NCBI GenBank assembly: GCA_026826555.1
Contig: JAKSZT010054215.1
Location: 28,510,199 to 28,574,198 of the forward strand
From: Tolypeutes matacus
Lineage: Eukaryota > Chordata > Mammalia > Cingulata > Chlamyphoridae
Reading direction: 5' to 3'
DNA: 64,000 nucleotides
In this document: piece after piece, positions 37,657 through 48,382 of the stretch
How the letters are laid out: each line of letters begins with the position of its first letter
Numbering within the stretch: position 1 is the stretch's first letter
Notes under the pieces: model-generated
Databases searched by the model: none
What the model saw: only the letters and a program-made list of their open reading frames with translations
Told to the model about the DNA's origin: nothing
Translations under genes and position numbers: made by a program

Positions 37657-38388
37657 CAGGCTACAACAGGGCCCTTAGTTCCACAGGTATGTCAATCCAG
37701 AAACCTAGTAGGACTTTAAATAAAAGCTGTTTTTAAAGTGTTGCTCATCACTTAACTCCTGGACATTGAAACACTCCAGTTTGCAGGCTGAAGTTGCCTT
37801 TTGCCCTGCCCCACCCCCAGCATATCACTGCCATCCACCAAGCTCTGAAATAAGGTGTGATTTTTTTCGTTTCAAGACCACATACATGAGGCTGATGGAC
37901 TCCACAACACTCAAGAAGTTTCCAATATTAAATGTGATGCGGTGCTGGAAGGTCTTCACATTGCCCATGAATATCTACCTCATATTAAATAGCCATGGAC
38001 ACAATTAAGCTTTCAATAGTCAAGTCATGTAGGGAAAGAAAATGGAAAGAAAGTGAAAGGTTACCTGATCTTTGACAAAAAAGTGAAAAGCACTGTATGG
38101 GTGGCCAGGCTGAGGGAGTAGAGATGGCTTTGCTCACCTCCTTGAGGAAGAAACTAAAGAATTAATTAAGGTGCGAATATTTTCTCTGTCCTGGTTTTGT
38201 GATAATCAGGGTAGGCTAAACATTCGCTATATTAGAAACCATGCATGTGTCCCCAGACCTCGTTTTCCTCCCTAGGTCTGGTTTTTAGAATGCTGGTGAT
38301 AAACTAAGCCTGATTTATTATATGACCATCCTGTATGGAAAATGACTGTAACTCTAGGTATTTTTGGTCAACCTTAAGAGATATAGCA

Positions 38389-38470
38389 GGGGGACGGATG
38401 TGGCTCAAATGGATGGGCGTCCATCTCCCAGATGGAGGGACCTGGGTTCGACTCCTGGGACCTCCCGGTA

Positions 38471-38509
<39 letters not shown>

Positions 38510-39026
38510 TATTTATTTCTTCATTTATCCCCCCCTTGCTGCCTGTGCTCGCTGGGCCAGCCAACCACGCCGTGCGGGCGGGCCCGCCCCCACCAGGAGG
38601 CCCCGGGAACCGAACCCAGGGCCTCCCATATGGTAAACGGGAGCCCCACTGATTGAGCCACAGCCGCTTCCCGCCGGTAAAAATTTTAAAAAGAAAAATA
38701 TAGAAGGCGCACAGGTGCACCACCAGACCCCGCGAGCCACACAACAAGATGATGACATAACAGGAGAGTGACAAAAGGAAAAGCCAAGATGAGACACACC
38801 GAAAAACCAGGAACTAAGGTGGTACAGGCGGTAGGATGCCTCTTTCCCACATCAGAAGTTCCAAGGATTGAATCCCAGTGAAGATAAGAGGAAAAGGATG
38901 AGAAGAGAGGGCAAGAAATGGACACAGAGAGTTGCCCAGCAAATGGGCACAAAAACAGCAAAAGGAGGGTGTGTGTGTGTGTGCGCAAAAATGGATAAAA
39001 GCAAATAAATAAATCCTTTAAAAAAA
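38389..39026 (+). mobile_element. DAS SINE dimer, split by a younger SINE
   Basis: The first unit (38389-38478) ends 'cctcccggtaaaaatttt'. The element resumes at 38688 with 'aaaaagaaaaatatagaagg', exactly as in the intact dimer at 11760, then a second unit and an A-rich tail. A (GT)n run lies at 38966-38982. Confidence 0.93.
38479..38673 (-). mobile_element. Young DAS SINE nested in an older DAS SINE
   Basis: An inverted full-length young DAS copy with a T tail of about 25 bases. The host sequence CCGGTAAAAATTTT is duplicated perfectly at 38465-38478 and 38674-38687, proving insertion into the older element. Confidence 0.97.
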
Positions 39027-39272
39027 TGTATAGGGGAGTAAGATATGGGCTGTGGTTAGTAGTAATACTTTGACGATGCTCTTTCATAATTTGTTAACAA
39101 ATGTTTCACAACAATGTGGGGTATTTGTGGTGGGGTGATGTGTGGGAGCCCTGTATGATGTTATGCATGTTTGTTTTGTAAGTTCACAATGTTTACTGAA
39201 CACTTATAGTTTATGTATGTTCATGTATGAATGATATACTTCAATAAACTGTTAAAAAAAAAAAAAAAAAAG
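39027..39272 (+). mobile_element. LINE-1 3' end directly behind a DAS SINE
   Basis: 'tgtggttagtagtaatac ... ataatttgttaacaaatg ... gatatacttcaataaac', then 18 A. This is the last 240 bp of an L1 3' UTR, with no 5' part and nothing separating it from the SINE tail. Confidence 0.75.
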
Positions 39273-40220
39273 AATTAAGGGCCTTAAAGAAACACTGACA
39301 AAGAATGTACAAAACAAGAAGAGAAAGATGCTCGCTAAGAAGAAAAGCCAGCACTCTGAAATCTTCAGACACCTATCAAAGTGTTAAATAATGATTAAAT
39401 TTACTGAAGGATTCCAAAATGATTTAATGTCTGAAATGCTCTATCAATAAAATGAAATCTCAAAATCACATAAAGGAGATTTGAAACTCTTGTAAGAAAT
39501 ACTTGTACTGCTTAAAAGACAAGAAAAATAACCAGTAGATGAGCCTATACAAGCAACTTTTCAAGTCAAACACAAAATGTTTCCCCATCACTCAATCTCT
39601 GCTCAATGCTACCCGACCACCTCCTGAGGTGACATCAAATTCCAACAACTTCATCGTAGTGCTTGCAGGGGAACAGAAAGACAAATCATTGGAATTATAT
39701 AATTCCATCTCATCTGAATCTTATGATAATTCTTTATGCAGATGCTGTACCGTCATCCTCATCATTTTTAAATTGCTGCATTTCCAATGTCATAGATATA
39801 ACAGTCAAAAAAACAACCCACAATGAAAGGTAAGTGTTCAGCTTCATTGTTTTCTTCTTACAGATTCATTTATGCTACCATCTAAATGTTTTTAATTCAA
39901 AATACTGTAAAATTATATCTATAGCCCTTATTATATGACTCTGCATATTTATACTATTATATAGAACTTTACATTCTATTTAATGGGTAAGATAAGGGAA
40001 TTTAAAGGGTAATTTTTACTATATTTGACTTTCACTTCATGACCACAGAATTATTTTTCTTAAGATAAAAAAGTGTTATTTTTGGTCTATTTGCAGTACA
40101 AGTCTATATGAAGTTGTAGGTGATATGATTTTCTATTTGAAAAATCAGAAACGCCTAAAAAAGCCCTAAAATAAGATTTCAGTAAGGTGACTAGGTATAA
40201 AATCAGTATATCTATGTGCA

Positions 40221-40648
40221 CTAATTTCCCAGGGCTGTTGTAATAAATTACCACAATCTGAGTTCTGGAAGCCAGAGAACCCAAATCAAGGCATTGGCAT
40301 AGTTGGTTCCTTCTGGAGGTGCTAGAAAGAACTTGTTCTATGTCTCTCTCCTAATTTCTGCTGGCTGCTGGCAACCCTTGACATACCTTGGCTTGTAGAC
40401 ACATCACTCCATTCTCTGCCTCTGTTTTCACATTGCCTTCTCCCCTGTGTGTCTCAGATCGCCCTCTGCCTTTCTCTTATGAAGGCAATTGTTACTGGAT
40501 TTAGAGTCAACCCTAAATCCAAGATAACATCTCGAGATCCTTAATTATATCTATAGAGACCCTTTTTCCAAATAAGGTCACAGTCACAGGTTCCAGGGGT
40601 TAGGACTTAGATGTATTTTTTCGGGGGCCAATATTCAACCTACTAGGC
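40221..40648 (-). mobile_element. MLT1/MST-type MaLR LTR, minus strand
   Basis: 'actaatttcccagggctgtt', 'aataaattaccaca', 'ccttggcttgtagac' and 'ggggttaggacttagatgta' follow the inverted MaLR LTR consensus. Confidence 0.75.
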
Positions 40649-40764
40649 TATATATCAACCATAATAAAGATATAGAATAGATAAAAGATACAATTTTACT
40701 AGCAATGAAAATAATAAAATATCTAGGATTATACCTAACAGGGACACTAACAGACATAAAGAAG

Positions 40765-41205
40765 TCCTATAAGTAGGAGTTTTTATGAGGTTACTTCAGT
40801 TAAGGTGTGGACCAACCTAGTCAGGAAGGGTCTTAATCCTATTATTGGAGTCCTTTATAAGCAGAATGAAATTTAGACTGAAAGGCATGGGAGGCAAAAG
40901 CTGAAGTTCAAGGGAACCTGGAAGAGAAGGGGGAGACCAGGAGAGACCACCAAGTGCATTGGCATGTTACAGAGGAGCCCAGGACCAGAGATCACTGGCA
41001 GCCAGCCCCAGAACACCAGTCTTTGGGAGGAAAGCATCACCTTGATGCTGCGGCTGCAGGCACCCCACCCCTCCACCATTCTAAGAGCAGAGAGCTTTGA
41101 ATTCTCCAGCTCCAGGCTTGCAGCTACAAAGGGGACCCCAGGGATCCAAAGCCCCAGGAAAGGAGAGAGAGAGTGATGCAGACTAAGGCTGATTCAGCTT
41201 TTGAC
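40765..41205 (+). mobile_element. MaLR-like LTR fragment
   Basis: 'cttcagttaaggtgtggacc', 'gtcctttataagcagaatga' and 'cattggcatgttacagagg' are shared with the LTR at 36018. It lacks the 5' end. Confidence 0.55.
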
Positions 41206-41209
41206 CCAC

Positions 41210-41880
41210 AAATTTGGTGTGCTGTGTCCCACAAACCTTCCAGGACAGGTGGGGCCATGCCATTTTTGCTCTGGGAGCCGCATGGGACTAAAGAGATCCA
41301 ACTCTCATAAATACCCTCCTTTCTGACTGGGACTGGTTGTTGAGGACGTAGAGGGGAGTGGAATTATTTCCTACCTAGGAAAAAAGAGGGGGCTGCCAAC
41401 AAAGGTTGGAGAACTGTCTCTGAGAAAGTTTGATTTGCCAGGCTCTTAGCCTCCAGGCAAGATCCTCCATCACGTTGATCTGATCCATGTTGCAGTGAAA
41501 ACACACTGACCAGGCTTTGAACTGAGAGACCTGCCGAGAGCACCATCTGCTGGCTGACCAAGGAAGTGCATGTGACAGAATTAAAAGTAAGAGAGAGGTT
41601 CCCCACCACCACCCCCCGGCCTTTACAACCTCCCTCCTCAAGGCCCTTGGAAGTTGGTCTGCAACCCATTACTGGGTCCAGGGCCCAGATTTGTGCAACA
41701 AACAGGGACAATCCTAAAGACCTAGAACAGGTTGAACCAAGAATCAAAGGATGGCAATAACAGGCTCCTGCCACTGAACCCCTACAAAAGGGAGAGAAAT
41801 TGAGCAGAGTAAACTCACCATCATTATCAGATGCCCAGACATCAGCAAAAAATTACAAGCCATACTAAAAAAAACGGAAG
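41210..41880 (+). mobile_element. LINE-1 5' UTR fragment
   Basis: Moderately GC-rich sequence ending 'gacatcagcaaaaaattacaag', 'ccatactaaaaaaaacggaag', which in L1 lies just before ORF1. The 136-aa ORF in it is not recognisable as a protein. Assignment rests mainly on the last 60 bases. Confidence 0.5.
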
Positions 41881-42041
41881 AAATGGGCCAGCCCCTAAGC
41901 CTTTGATTATGTTTTTCTTTATTTCTTCAATGTATTTATTCCCTTTCCCTAATAAATCCCTTTTTTCAAGACAAAATTAGAACTCCCTAATTAAACAATT
42001 TCGCCACCATCTAAATTCTTATAGCTCTTTAGCTATCTATT

Positions 42042-42300
42042 CTTTTAAAAAGGTTTATTTTTTGTTTATTCTCCCTCCGCCCCCCGCCCCCCACACACAC
42101 TGCTTGTGCTGTCTGCTTTCTGTGTCCATTCGCTGAGCGTTTTCCTGTGTCTGCTTGTCTCTCTTTGTTGCGTAATTTTGCTGCGCCAGGTCTCCGCGGG
42201 CGCGGTCCAGCTTGCCTTCACCAGGAGGCCCCGGGAACCAAACCCAGGACCTCCCATATGGTATACGGGAGCCCAATCACTTGAGCCACATCCGCTTCCC
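42042..42300 (-). mobile_element. DAS SINE, minus strand, extended form
   Basis: Tail, C-rich block, 'tgctgcgccaggtctccgcg' and the inverted head ending 'cacatccgcttccc'. Perfect 14-bp TSD TTTAGCTATCTATT at 42028-42041 and 42301-42314. Confidence 0.95.
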
Positions 42301-44322
42301 TTTAGCTATCTATTTCTGATATGCCTTTTTTTTTTTTTTTTAACTTCAATTATTTTTTCATGTCTATATTTCAGTTTGGTCCCTTTTAATATTCAATACC
42401 TATTTCATAATTTGCTGTTCTTGTTTCATGAATGTAATTCCATCTTTCATCTCTATAAACTTTTAAATACTTATTTTAAAGCTCTTTCAAGACCCTTCAA
42501 ATTGTTCTAATGTCTCTAGTTCCTGGACATAAATTTTTAGACTCTTTCACAGCATACTTTTTGTCCATGAGCTCATTTTTTTTTAAAAGTAGGAGCTACT
42601 TATGGTGGCAGTCCCATACATGTTATGTATTGTTGAAATCTGCCCTTAAGGGAAAATAGTACTATATTACTAATAATATTAATTATAGCAGCACAGTGGT
42701 AGAGAGAACATGTACAAAATAGTTTTCCCTCCCAAACATAGTTACAAAAATATTAACAAAATAGGATGGTGATCAGAGAGAGGGAAAAAAAAAAAAACCC
42801 TAACTTAAATTTTGACTGTCATTTTTAAAAAATGTGGGTTTTTTTGTTTGCTTGTTTGTTTTTTAAGGAAGATTCAATCATGTTTGTGTGGTTTTCCCAG
42901 AAGAAATAGCATTGTTTACCACAACTGGAACTTTGGTACCATAAGATAAGATTAGTATTACAATAAAACTTAAGAGCAGCATGCTGCCATATAAAATCTT
43001 ATATATTCATCTCCTGGTTAAAATTTTGTTCCTATTAAATAATGAATTTAATCTGTATAACAAAGATAATACCACCTGTAACATCTACCTCATAGATAAC
43101 TGTGATGCTCAAATGAAAGCATATATCCATGAAAGTATTATAATTAAAGACAAAGAGAAAAGTGTTATATCACTCTATTATTAGAGAACTTTATTATCAC
43201 ATGATAGAGAGTAAAATAAAATATGAAAGTTTAGTAGTATCTTTAAAACAAGTAGGCATTAATAAAAAAAATAACCTAAAGAAAAAGACCTCTGTCAAAA
43301 TTAGAACCAAGGATAGTTAAAGAGAGACAGATAGATGGAGGCAACAAAATAAAACAGGGAAACCTAACTCTTTATAGTATACAGAAATGAAGAAAGACTT
43401 ACAGAACCTGGACCCAAGTAAGACCACACTCTATAACAGATGACCTCAAGGAGGTGCTAGCAAGAATAGGTGAAGTAGAGAGAGGAAACGAAGGTGGCAC
43501 CTCTAATTTTTGAATAAATATGTCAAGTCAAGCCTGCTTACTTGAATTTCTTAGGTATGAGATATGCCCACGGTTTCTCCACTTGGTGTGGCCTCTGTCC
43601 ACCTGAATGAATTTGGTTGAGCAGAGTCATGCTGCCTTGCCCTTTGCAGGCATAAGCATTGAGGAAAGGATGGGTTCTTGCACTGGGAGGCAGTGGGACC
43701 CACGCACTGAACGCTGTTTGTAAACCAGACTGAAATTAAACCTGCTGGGTCACTGGCTGTTTAAACTCTCCCTGGCCCCCTACTTGGAAAGGAGAAGGTC
43801 AACACCTGGGAAAGCCCTTCACTAGAGACCAAAAGTAGAAAGAGGCCGTGCCTTGGTGCAGCTAGCACAAGCTGAGTTTGAACCTGGGTTTAGGTAATTA
43901 CCAGTGTGGATTCAGTTGTGTCACACTGGCAAAGGGGTGATTATGCCCGTGGCTGACAGGAATGAACTGATCTCTGACACTCTCCAAACTGGTGTTAGTC
44001 TGGGACATGTTCTTACTGGTTTGTAACCAAATGAGAAAACCAAGGACCATGTAATATAGTTTTTCATAACACTAAATTTTTCTCTTTGCTTTTATCTTAT
44101 AATTATAACCTTCCCACCAGTTTCGTGGTAAAAATGTCTTTTATGTAAGGATGTCATGGTGATTGCAATAGTTTTTAAAGCAGTCCTTAACCTTGACAAA
44201 ATTAAAAGATGGCAATCTCACGTCCCCAATTGCCCACACACTTTCTTCTTCTTCTTCTTCTTTTTTTTTTTCTAACTTGTCCATGAAGTCTAAAAGCCTG
44301 GGAACTACTGAAAACTACTAAG

Positions 44323-44750
44323 TGTGGGGGTCCAGTGGGTCCCAGGCCCTGGCTCTCCCTTCTTAAGGTAAACAGCAGGCAGTCACAGCCGCCTGCATGC
44401 CCCAGGACACAAGTTAAAATGTAACAGAACTCCCCACAGAGAAATAATATACAGATGGTATTGTAGACTGTAATTTGCTCCAGGCTGTACACTTCCTTCC
44501 TACAATAACATCACCAGACCCCATTTATGCAACTCTGTTGTAAATGTCTTTGTTCTGAGACCCTTTATATTGCCCCTCATTTTCCCGCCTCTTTGTGGAG
44601 CACTATCTTCATTCTCCGAACCACCCCTTCGGAGACCCTCTCTTTTCCATAAGTCCCAATAAATAAAGCTTATGTCTGACTACGTGCCAGGTGTGTTCTT
44701 TGGTCTTGTGGCCGCCCTGACCCGTGTCCTCCAGGAGCTGGGTTGGAACA
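44323..44750 (+). mobile_element. Solo LTR of an endogenous retrovirus
   Basis: 428 bp starting TGTGGGGGTCC and ending GGTTGGAACA, so it has TG...CA ends. The 5-bp direct repeat CTAAG flanks it exactly at 44318-44322 and 44751-44755. Two overlapping AATAAA signals lie at 44658-44667, followed about 30 bases later by a T/G-rich stretch, which would mark the R region. No gag, pol or env sequence adjoins it, so it is the product of LTR-LTR recombination. The family is not identified; the layout resembles a class I (gammaretrovirus-like) LTR. Confidence 0.88.
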
Positions 44751-44934
44751 CTAAGTCTTACTTTTCTCATCAATAAAATGGGGAAATGGGGAAGGAGAAA
44801 CCTTATCTTGCAGATTATGTGTAGTAATGATGGTACACAAATTATCCAGCCCTTAGAGCTTTATCATCTTCATTATAAAGAGCTTGACTACTTGGCTTTC
44901 AGGTTTATTCAATAAAATCCACGTCCAGGCAGTC

Positions 44935-45170
44935 TAGCAGAGTGGTTAAAAGGCAGGCTCCGGAATCAGATGGTGTGCATTTAAATTCCGGTTTTGCCAT
45001 TTGCTGTAAGCTGGAATAAATCAAAACCTCCCTGAGTTTCAGCTTCCTCCTCACTCAAATGGGAAAGATAAACAATAGGGCTGCTTTAAGAACTGAATTA
45101 CATAATCCATGCAAGATGTTTATCACAGCACTGTAGTTATCATAAGCATTATTGTTATTAGTAATAATAG
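44935..45170. repeat. MIR SINE, nearly full length
   Basis: 'tctagcagagtggttaaaag', 'ggctccggaatcagatgg', 'tcagcttcctcctcact' and the terminal 'cattattgttatta' give almost the complete MIR. Confidence 0.85.
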
Positions 45171-45245
45171 ACGAAGATGCCTTCTAAATGCCCGTTAGTT
45201 TCTGTATCAACATCTATTAGTGAAATCCATATTATGAGACTATAA

Positions 45246-45468
45246 GGGGAGTGGATTTAGCTCAAGAGGTTGAGCACCTGCTTCCCATGTACAAGGTCCC
45301 AGGTTCCATCTCTTGTACTTCCTAAAAACAAAACAAAACAAAAATAAACAAAAAAACCAACTCTCATTGCGGTACAGAAGTAGCTCAATGGTTGAGTGCC
45401 TGCTTCCCATGTAAGGTCCTGGGTTCATTCCCCGGTACCTCCTAAAAAAAAAGAGAGAGAAAATATGA
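45246..45468 (+). mobile_element. Two DAS SINE units in tandem
   Basis: Unit 1 (45246-45335) and unit 2 (about 45369-45445) share 'gcctgcttcccatgta' and are joined by an A/C-rich linker; the second ends in A then GA repeats. They may be one dimer, as at 7860-8092. Confidence 0.85.
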
Positions 45469-45485
45469 GAATAACCATGCTAAAC

Positions 45486-45804
45486 ATTTACTTAAAATAT
45501 TTCAAATTAGGTTTTGAGCTGCTGCCTTTGTGAGATGGATGGTGGCAGCCCTGGAAGCCACTCCAGGCAGCCAGCCAGAGGAGAGCAGTGCTTTGGCTCT
45601 CCATCTGTTTACGACATAAGAGATTATGTGCTGCAGAAACCCAGCCAGAAGGCTAACAGTGAGGCTTTTAGTTCTATAGAAGTCTTTTCTTTTCCTTGCT
45701 CTTCTGATGTGGATCCAGCTGACAGAAGAGAATATCCACCAGCTTCCTTCTCTCCTGTTTCCATGGAAGACCCATCCCTGCCCTCTTCTCCACTTGTACA
45801 TTAG
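45486..45804 (+). other. Unassigned 96-codon open frame
   Basis: An open frame from 45514 to a TAG ending at 45804. It is Ser/Pro-rich, with SVYDIRDYVLQKPSQ near residues 30-45 and SFPCSSDVDP near 60-70. It is more protein-like in composition than most ORFs in the window and could be a fragment of a processed pseudogene, but I do not recognise the parent. The next 150 bases look like L2. It is bounded on the left by SINE units. Confidence 0.3.
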
Positions 45805-46049
45805 AACCCATCCACTCCCACTTACTCAAGACATCATTCTAGCACTTCTCTCTCCAGCAACTGTTTCTCTTTCTGGCATCATCAGCTCTATTGGATCATT
45901 CACATAATCATACAAACAAGTTGTGATATATCCCATCCTAAAAAAACAATAACCAGAGAGAAAGGTGCGACTGCCCCAGGATGGAGTTTTTTCGGTGTAT
46001 GTGACAGGCAAGCTGAGGCCGTCCGAGTGCGCCTCCAGGCCATATTTTG

Positions 46050-46735
46050 AGCAGAAGTGGATCAAAAAGCTGGCAAGCAAATGGGAAACAAGGAGGAACA
46101 GACACATTTGACAGAGGACATTCCAAAATCCAAGAAACGTATGGTGATCAGAGGCTCTGGATTTCTAGGGCGGCACATGGTAGAACAGTTGCTGGTAAGA
46201 GGCTACACCATCAATGATTTGACATCCAAAAAGGGTTTGTTAATCCCCAGGTACAGTTCTTTCTGGATGACCTCTGCAGCCAGCAGTTTCTGTGGCCAGC
46301 TATGAAAGGTGTAAGCAGTTTTCCACTGCGCATCACCCTCACTGTCTAGTGACAGCAAGGAACTCTTTTTCCCAGAGTGAATTACACTGGCACCAAGGAT
46401 GTCATTGAAACTTGCAAAGAGGCTAGGGTTCAGAAGCTCATTTTAACCAGGAGTGCCAGTGTCATCTTTGAGGGTGGTGGCATCAGAATGGAACCCTGTG
46501 CCATTAAACCCATATATATGGAGACTAAGATCTTATGGTGAGAGCAGTTCTGAGTTCCCTTAATCCAGAGAGCAATTTCTTAACCATAGCCACCATGGCA
46601 TTTTCATCCCAAGGGACACCAAGCTGGTCTCCATCTTCACTGAGTTTGTGATGGGAAACAGGGAACTTGGTGGTCTTCACAACTTTATGGAGAATGTGGT
46701 CCACAGCCACATCCTGCACAGCCCTGAAAAAGGTA
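46050..46735 (+). pseudogene. NSDHL: Processed pseudogene of NSDHL (sterol-4-alpha-carboxylate 3-dehydrogenase)
   Basis: Three frames together align along NSDHL, the NAD(P)-dependent steroid dehydrogenase of cholesterol synthesis, without introns. Landmarks are THLTED near 46105, SGFLGRHMVEQLL near 46155-46195, [12 protein letters not shown] near 46392-46425, [14 protein letters not shown] near 46432-46475 and MENVVHSHIL near 46686-46715. Frameshifts (one near 46230, another between 46310 and 46380) and stops break it. The first Gly of the Rossmann motif is Arg (RGSGFLG, family GGSGFLG). The C-terminal part is not recognisable after about 46735, so it is 3'-truncated or diverged. No poly-A tail or TSD was found. 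It is non-functional and lies on the strand opposite ME2. Confidence 0.85.
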
Positions 46736-47050
46736 ATCCAGGGTGAGAGTCCTCAGAAACCCAGGCAGGTGCAGATAGTGCACAGGTAGATGGCTTATCA
46801 GCGAAACCATAACTTCAAGGCCAGAGACAAGGTCACAGTTCCAAGCCCTGGAAGAGTGGCAGACAAGAGGAGGGTGAGCTGCCATGTTAGGAGGCTGCAG
46901 GGATGACTGCAAAAGCCAGGTCCTAAGAAACTAACCTTTACCAAGATTCCCCATCGTCACCTCGAAGCTGCCTCCAGCTATGGGCCTTTCACTATCCTGC
47001 TCTTCCAGCCAGGCTTTTTGAAGGGGTTGCCTAGCTGCATTCTTTCCACT

Positions 47051-47142
47051 TTTTTTTTTTTTTTTAAAGATTTTTTATTTAAATAAAAAATCTTTAAATC
47101 AGTAGCCCGGGAGCCCTACTGATTGAGCCACAGCCGCTTCCC
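47051..47142 (-). mobile_element. Rearranged DAS SINE with palindromic core
   Basis: A T tail followed by a perfect 36-bp palindrome (TTTAAAGATTTTTTATTT and its complement, ending about 47099), then 'cagtagcccgggagccctactg' (a second inverted repeat) and the normal inverted head ending cttccc. The body of the SINE is missing; it looks like a head and tail folded onto an opposite-strand copy. Confidence 0.8.
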
Positions 47143-47157
47143 ATCTTTCCACTTCTT

Positions 47158-47340
47158 TTTTTTTTTTTTTTTTTTAAGATTTTATTTATTTATTCATTTA
47201 TCCCCCCCCTTGCTGCTTGCGCTCACTGGGTCAGCTAACCACGCCATGCGGGCGGGCTTGCCTTCACCAGGAGGCCCCGGTTCCCGGGGCCTCCCATATG
47301 GTAAACGGGAGCCCTACTGATTGAGCCACAGCCGCTTCCC
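47158..47340 (-). mobile_element. Young DAS SINE at the same target, minus strand
   Basis: A full-length inverted copy. TSD CATCTTTCCACTTCTT at 47142-47157 and 47342-47357. A third, near-identical target copy (cattctttccactt) precedes the neighbouring SINE at 47038. The T-arm loop is shortened here: 'ggccccggttcccggggcc' in place of the longer loop in other copies. Confidence 0.95.
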
Positions 47341-47479
47341 TCATCTTTCCACTTCTTAACCTCACAATCATTCCTTATCTCAGTGCATGTGGCCTCCACC
47401 CCCACCACTCACTGGACTAAACCTCAAATCATTGAGATCCCAATAATCCAAATCTAATTGACACTTCTCTGCCCTTATC

Positions 47480-47696
47480 TTTTTATTATTATTATTTTTT
47501 GAGGTACTGGGGCCAGGGATTGAACCTGGGACCTGGTATGTGGGAAAACGGTGTGCAACCACTGAGCCACACTGGCTCCACTGAGTTGGTTTTTTCATTT
47601 GTTTGCTTGTTGTTTTGTTTTTAGGAGACACCAGGAACCGAACCCAGGACCTCCCATGTGGGAAGCAGGCACTCAACCGCTTGAGCCACATCTGCT
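47480..47696 (-). mobile_element. DAS SINE dimer, minus strand
   Basis: Two inverted units (ending 'gagccacactggctccactg' and 'gagccacatctgct') with a T/G-rich linker, the same architecture as 7860-8092. Confidence 0.88.
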
Positions 47697-47699
47697 ATT

Positions 47700-48340
47700 A
47701 TTCTTATATTGATGTTATAAGTTACTCCATTAACACAAGATAATAACTACAATAACAATGAATCTACTTTGGTCCATGGTTACAATGCTCCCTTACTTTT
47801 GTTCATTCCTCAATCTCGAGGGATTTGGAATGATGTCCACTCTGACGGTTTCAGGCTGAGAAGGGACCAAGATATGGGGCAGAGGAAAGAAACTGGTTTG
47901 CCTGCAGTTGAAGATACTCCTTGTTTTGGGGGTGGGACTGGTCCATCATCATCATTAGTCGTTAGGGCAAACCCGTGGAACTGGAGAGTAAGAGCTGGTT
48001 GCAACTCAACCAGCATATGAACATCCGAAGAGTTAAGTCTCTGAGAAACATACTTAACAGGTACATTGAAAATGATAGGTTCAAGTAAAAGGAGGAGAGG
48101 AATCATGATTAGGGGAATTAATAAATGCATATAATTATATTAGGGAAATAGATTTTCATATATTCCCAAACAGGGCCCACTGAGGGGGTGCTGATTTCAT
48201 GAGGCCGCGTGGCTTGCCTATGACTGGATGTCCCTGTCTCTAGAGCCCTCAGGTGCACTCTTGGTTGAGGCTTTGTTTACTATGGCAGTTTGTGAAATTT
48301 GTCCAAGACCTGCATAAGCATAATCTCCGGAATGACCTCC
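47700..48340 (-). mobile_element. LINE-1 3'-region fragment, minus strand
   Basis: The reverse complement is homologous to 5226-5735 and in outline to 55090-55780 ('gagattgaggaatgaac', 'tgatgatgatggacca', 'ggtcattccggag'). Confidence 0.75.
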
Positions 48341-48382
48341 TGACGCACTTTGAAATCTCTTAGCCATAAAAACGCCTGCCCT

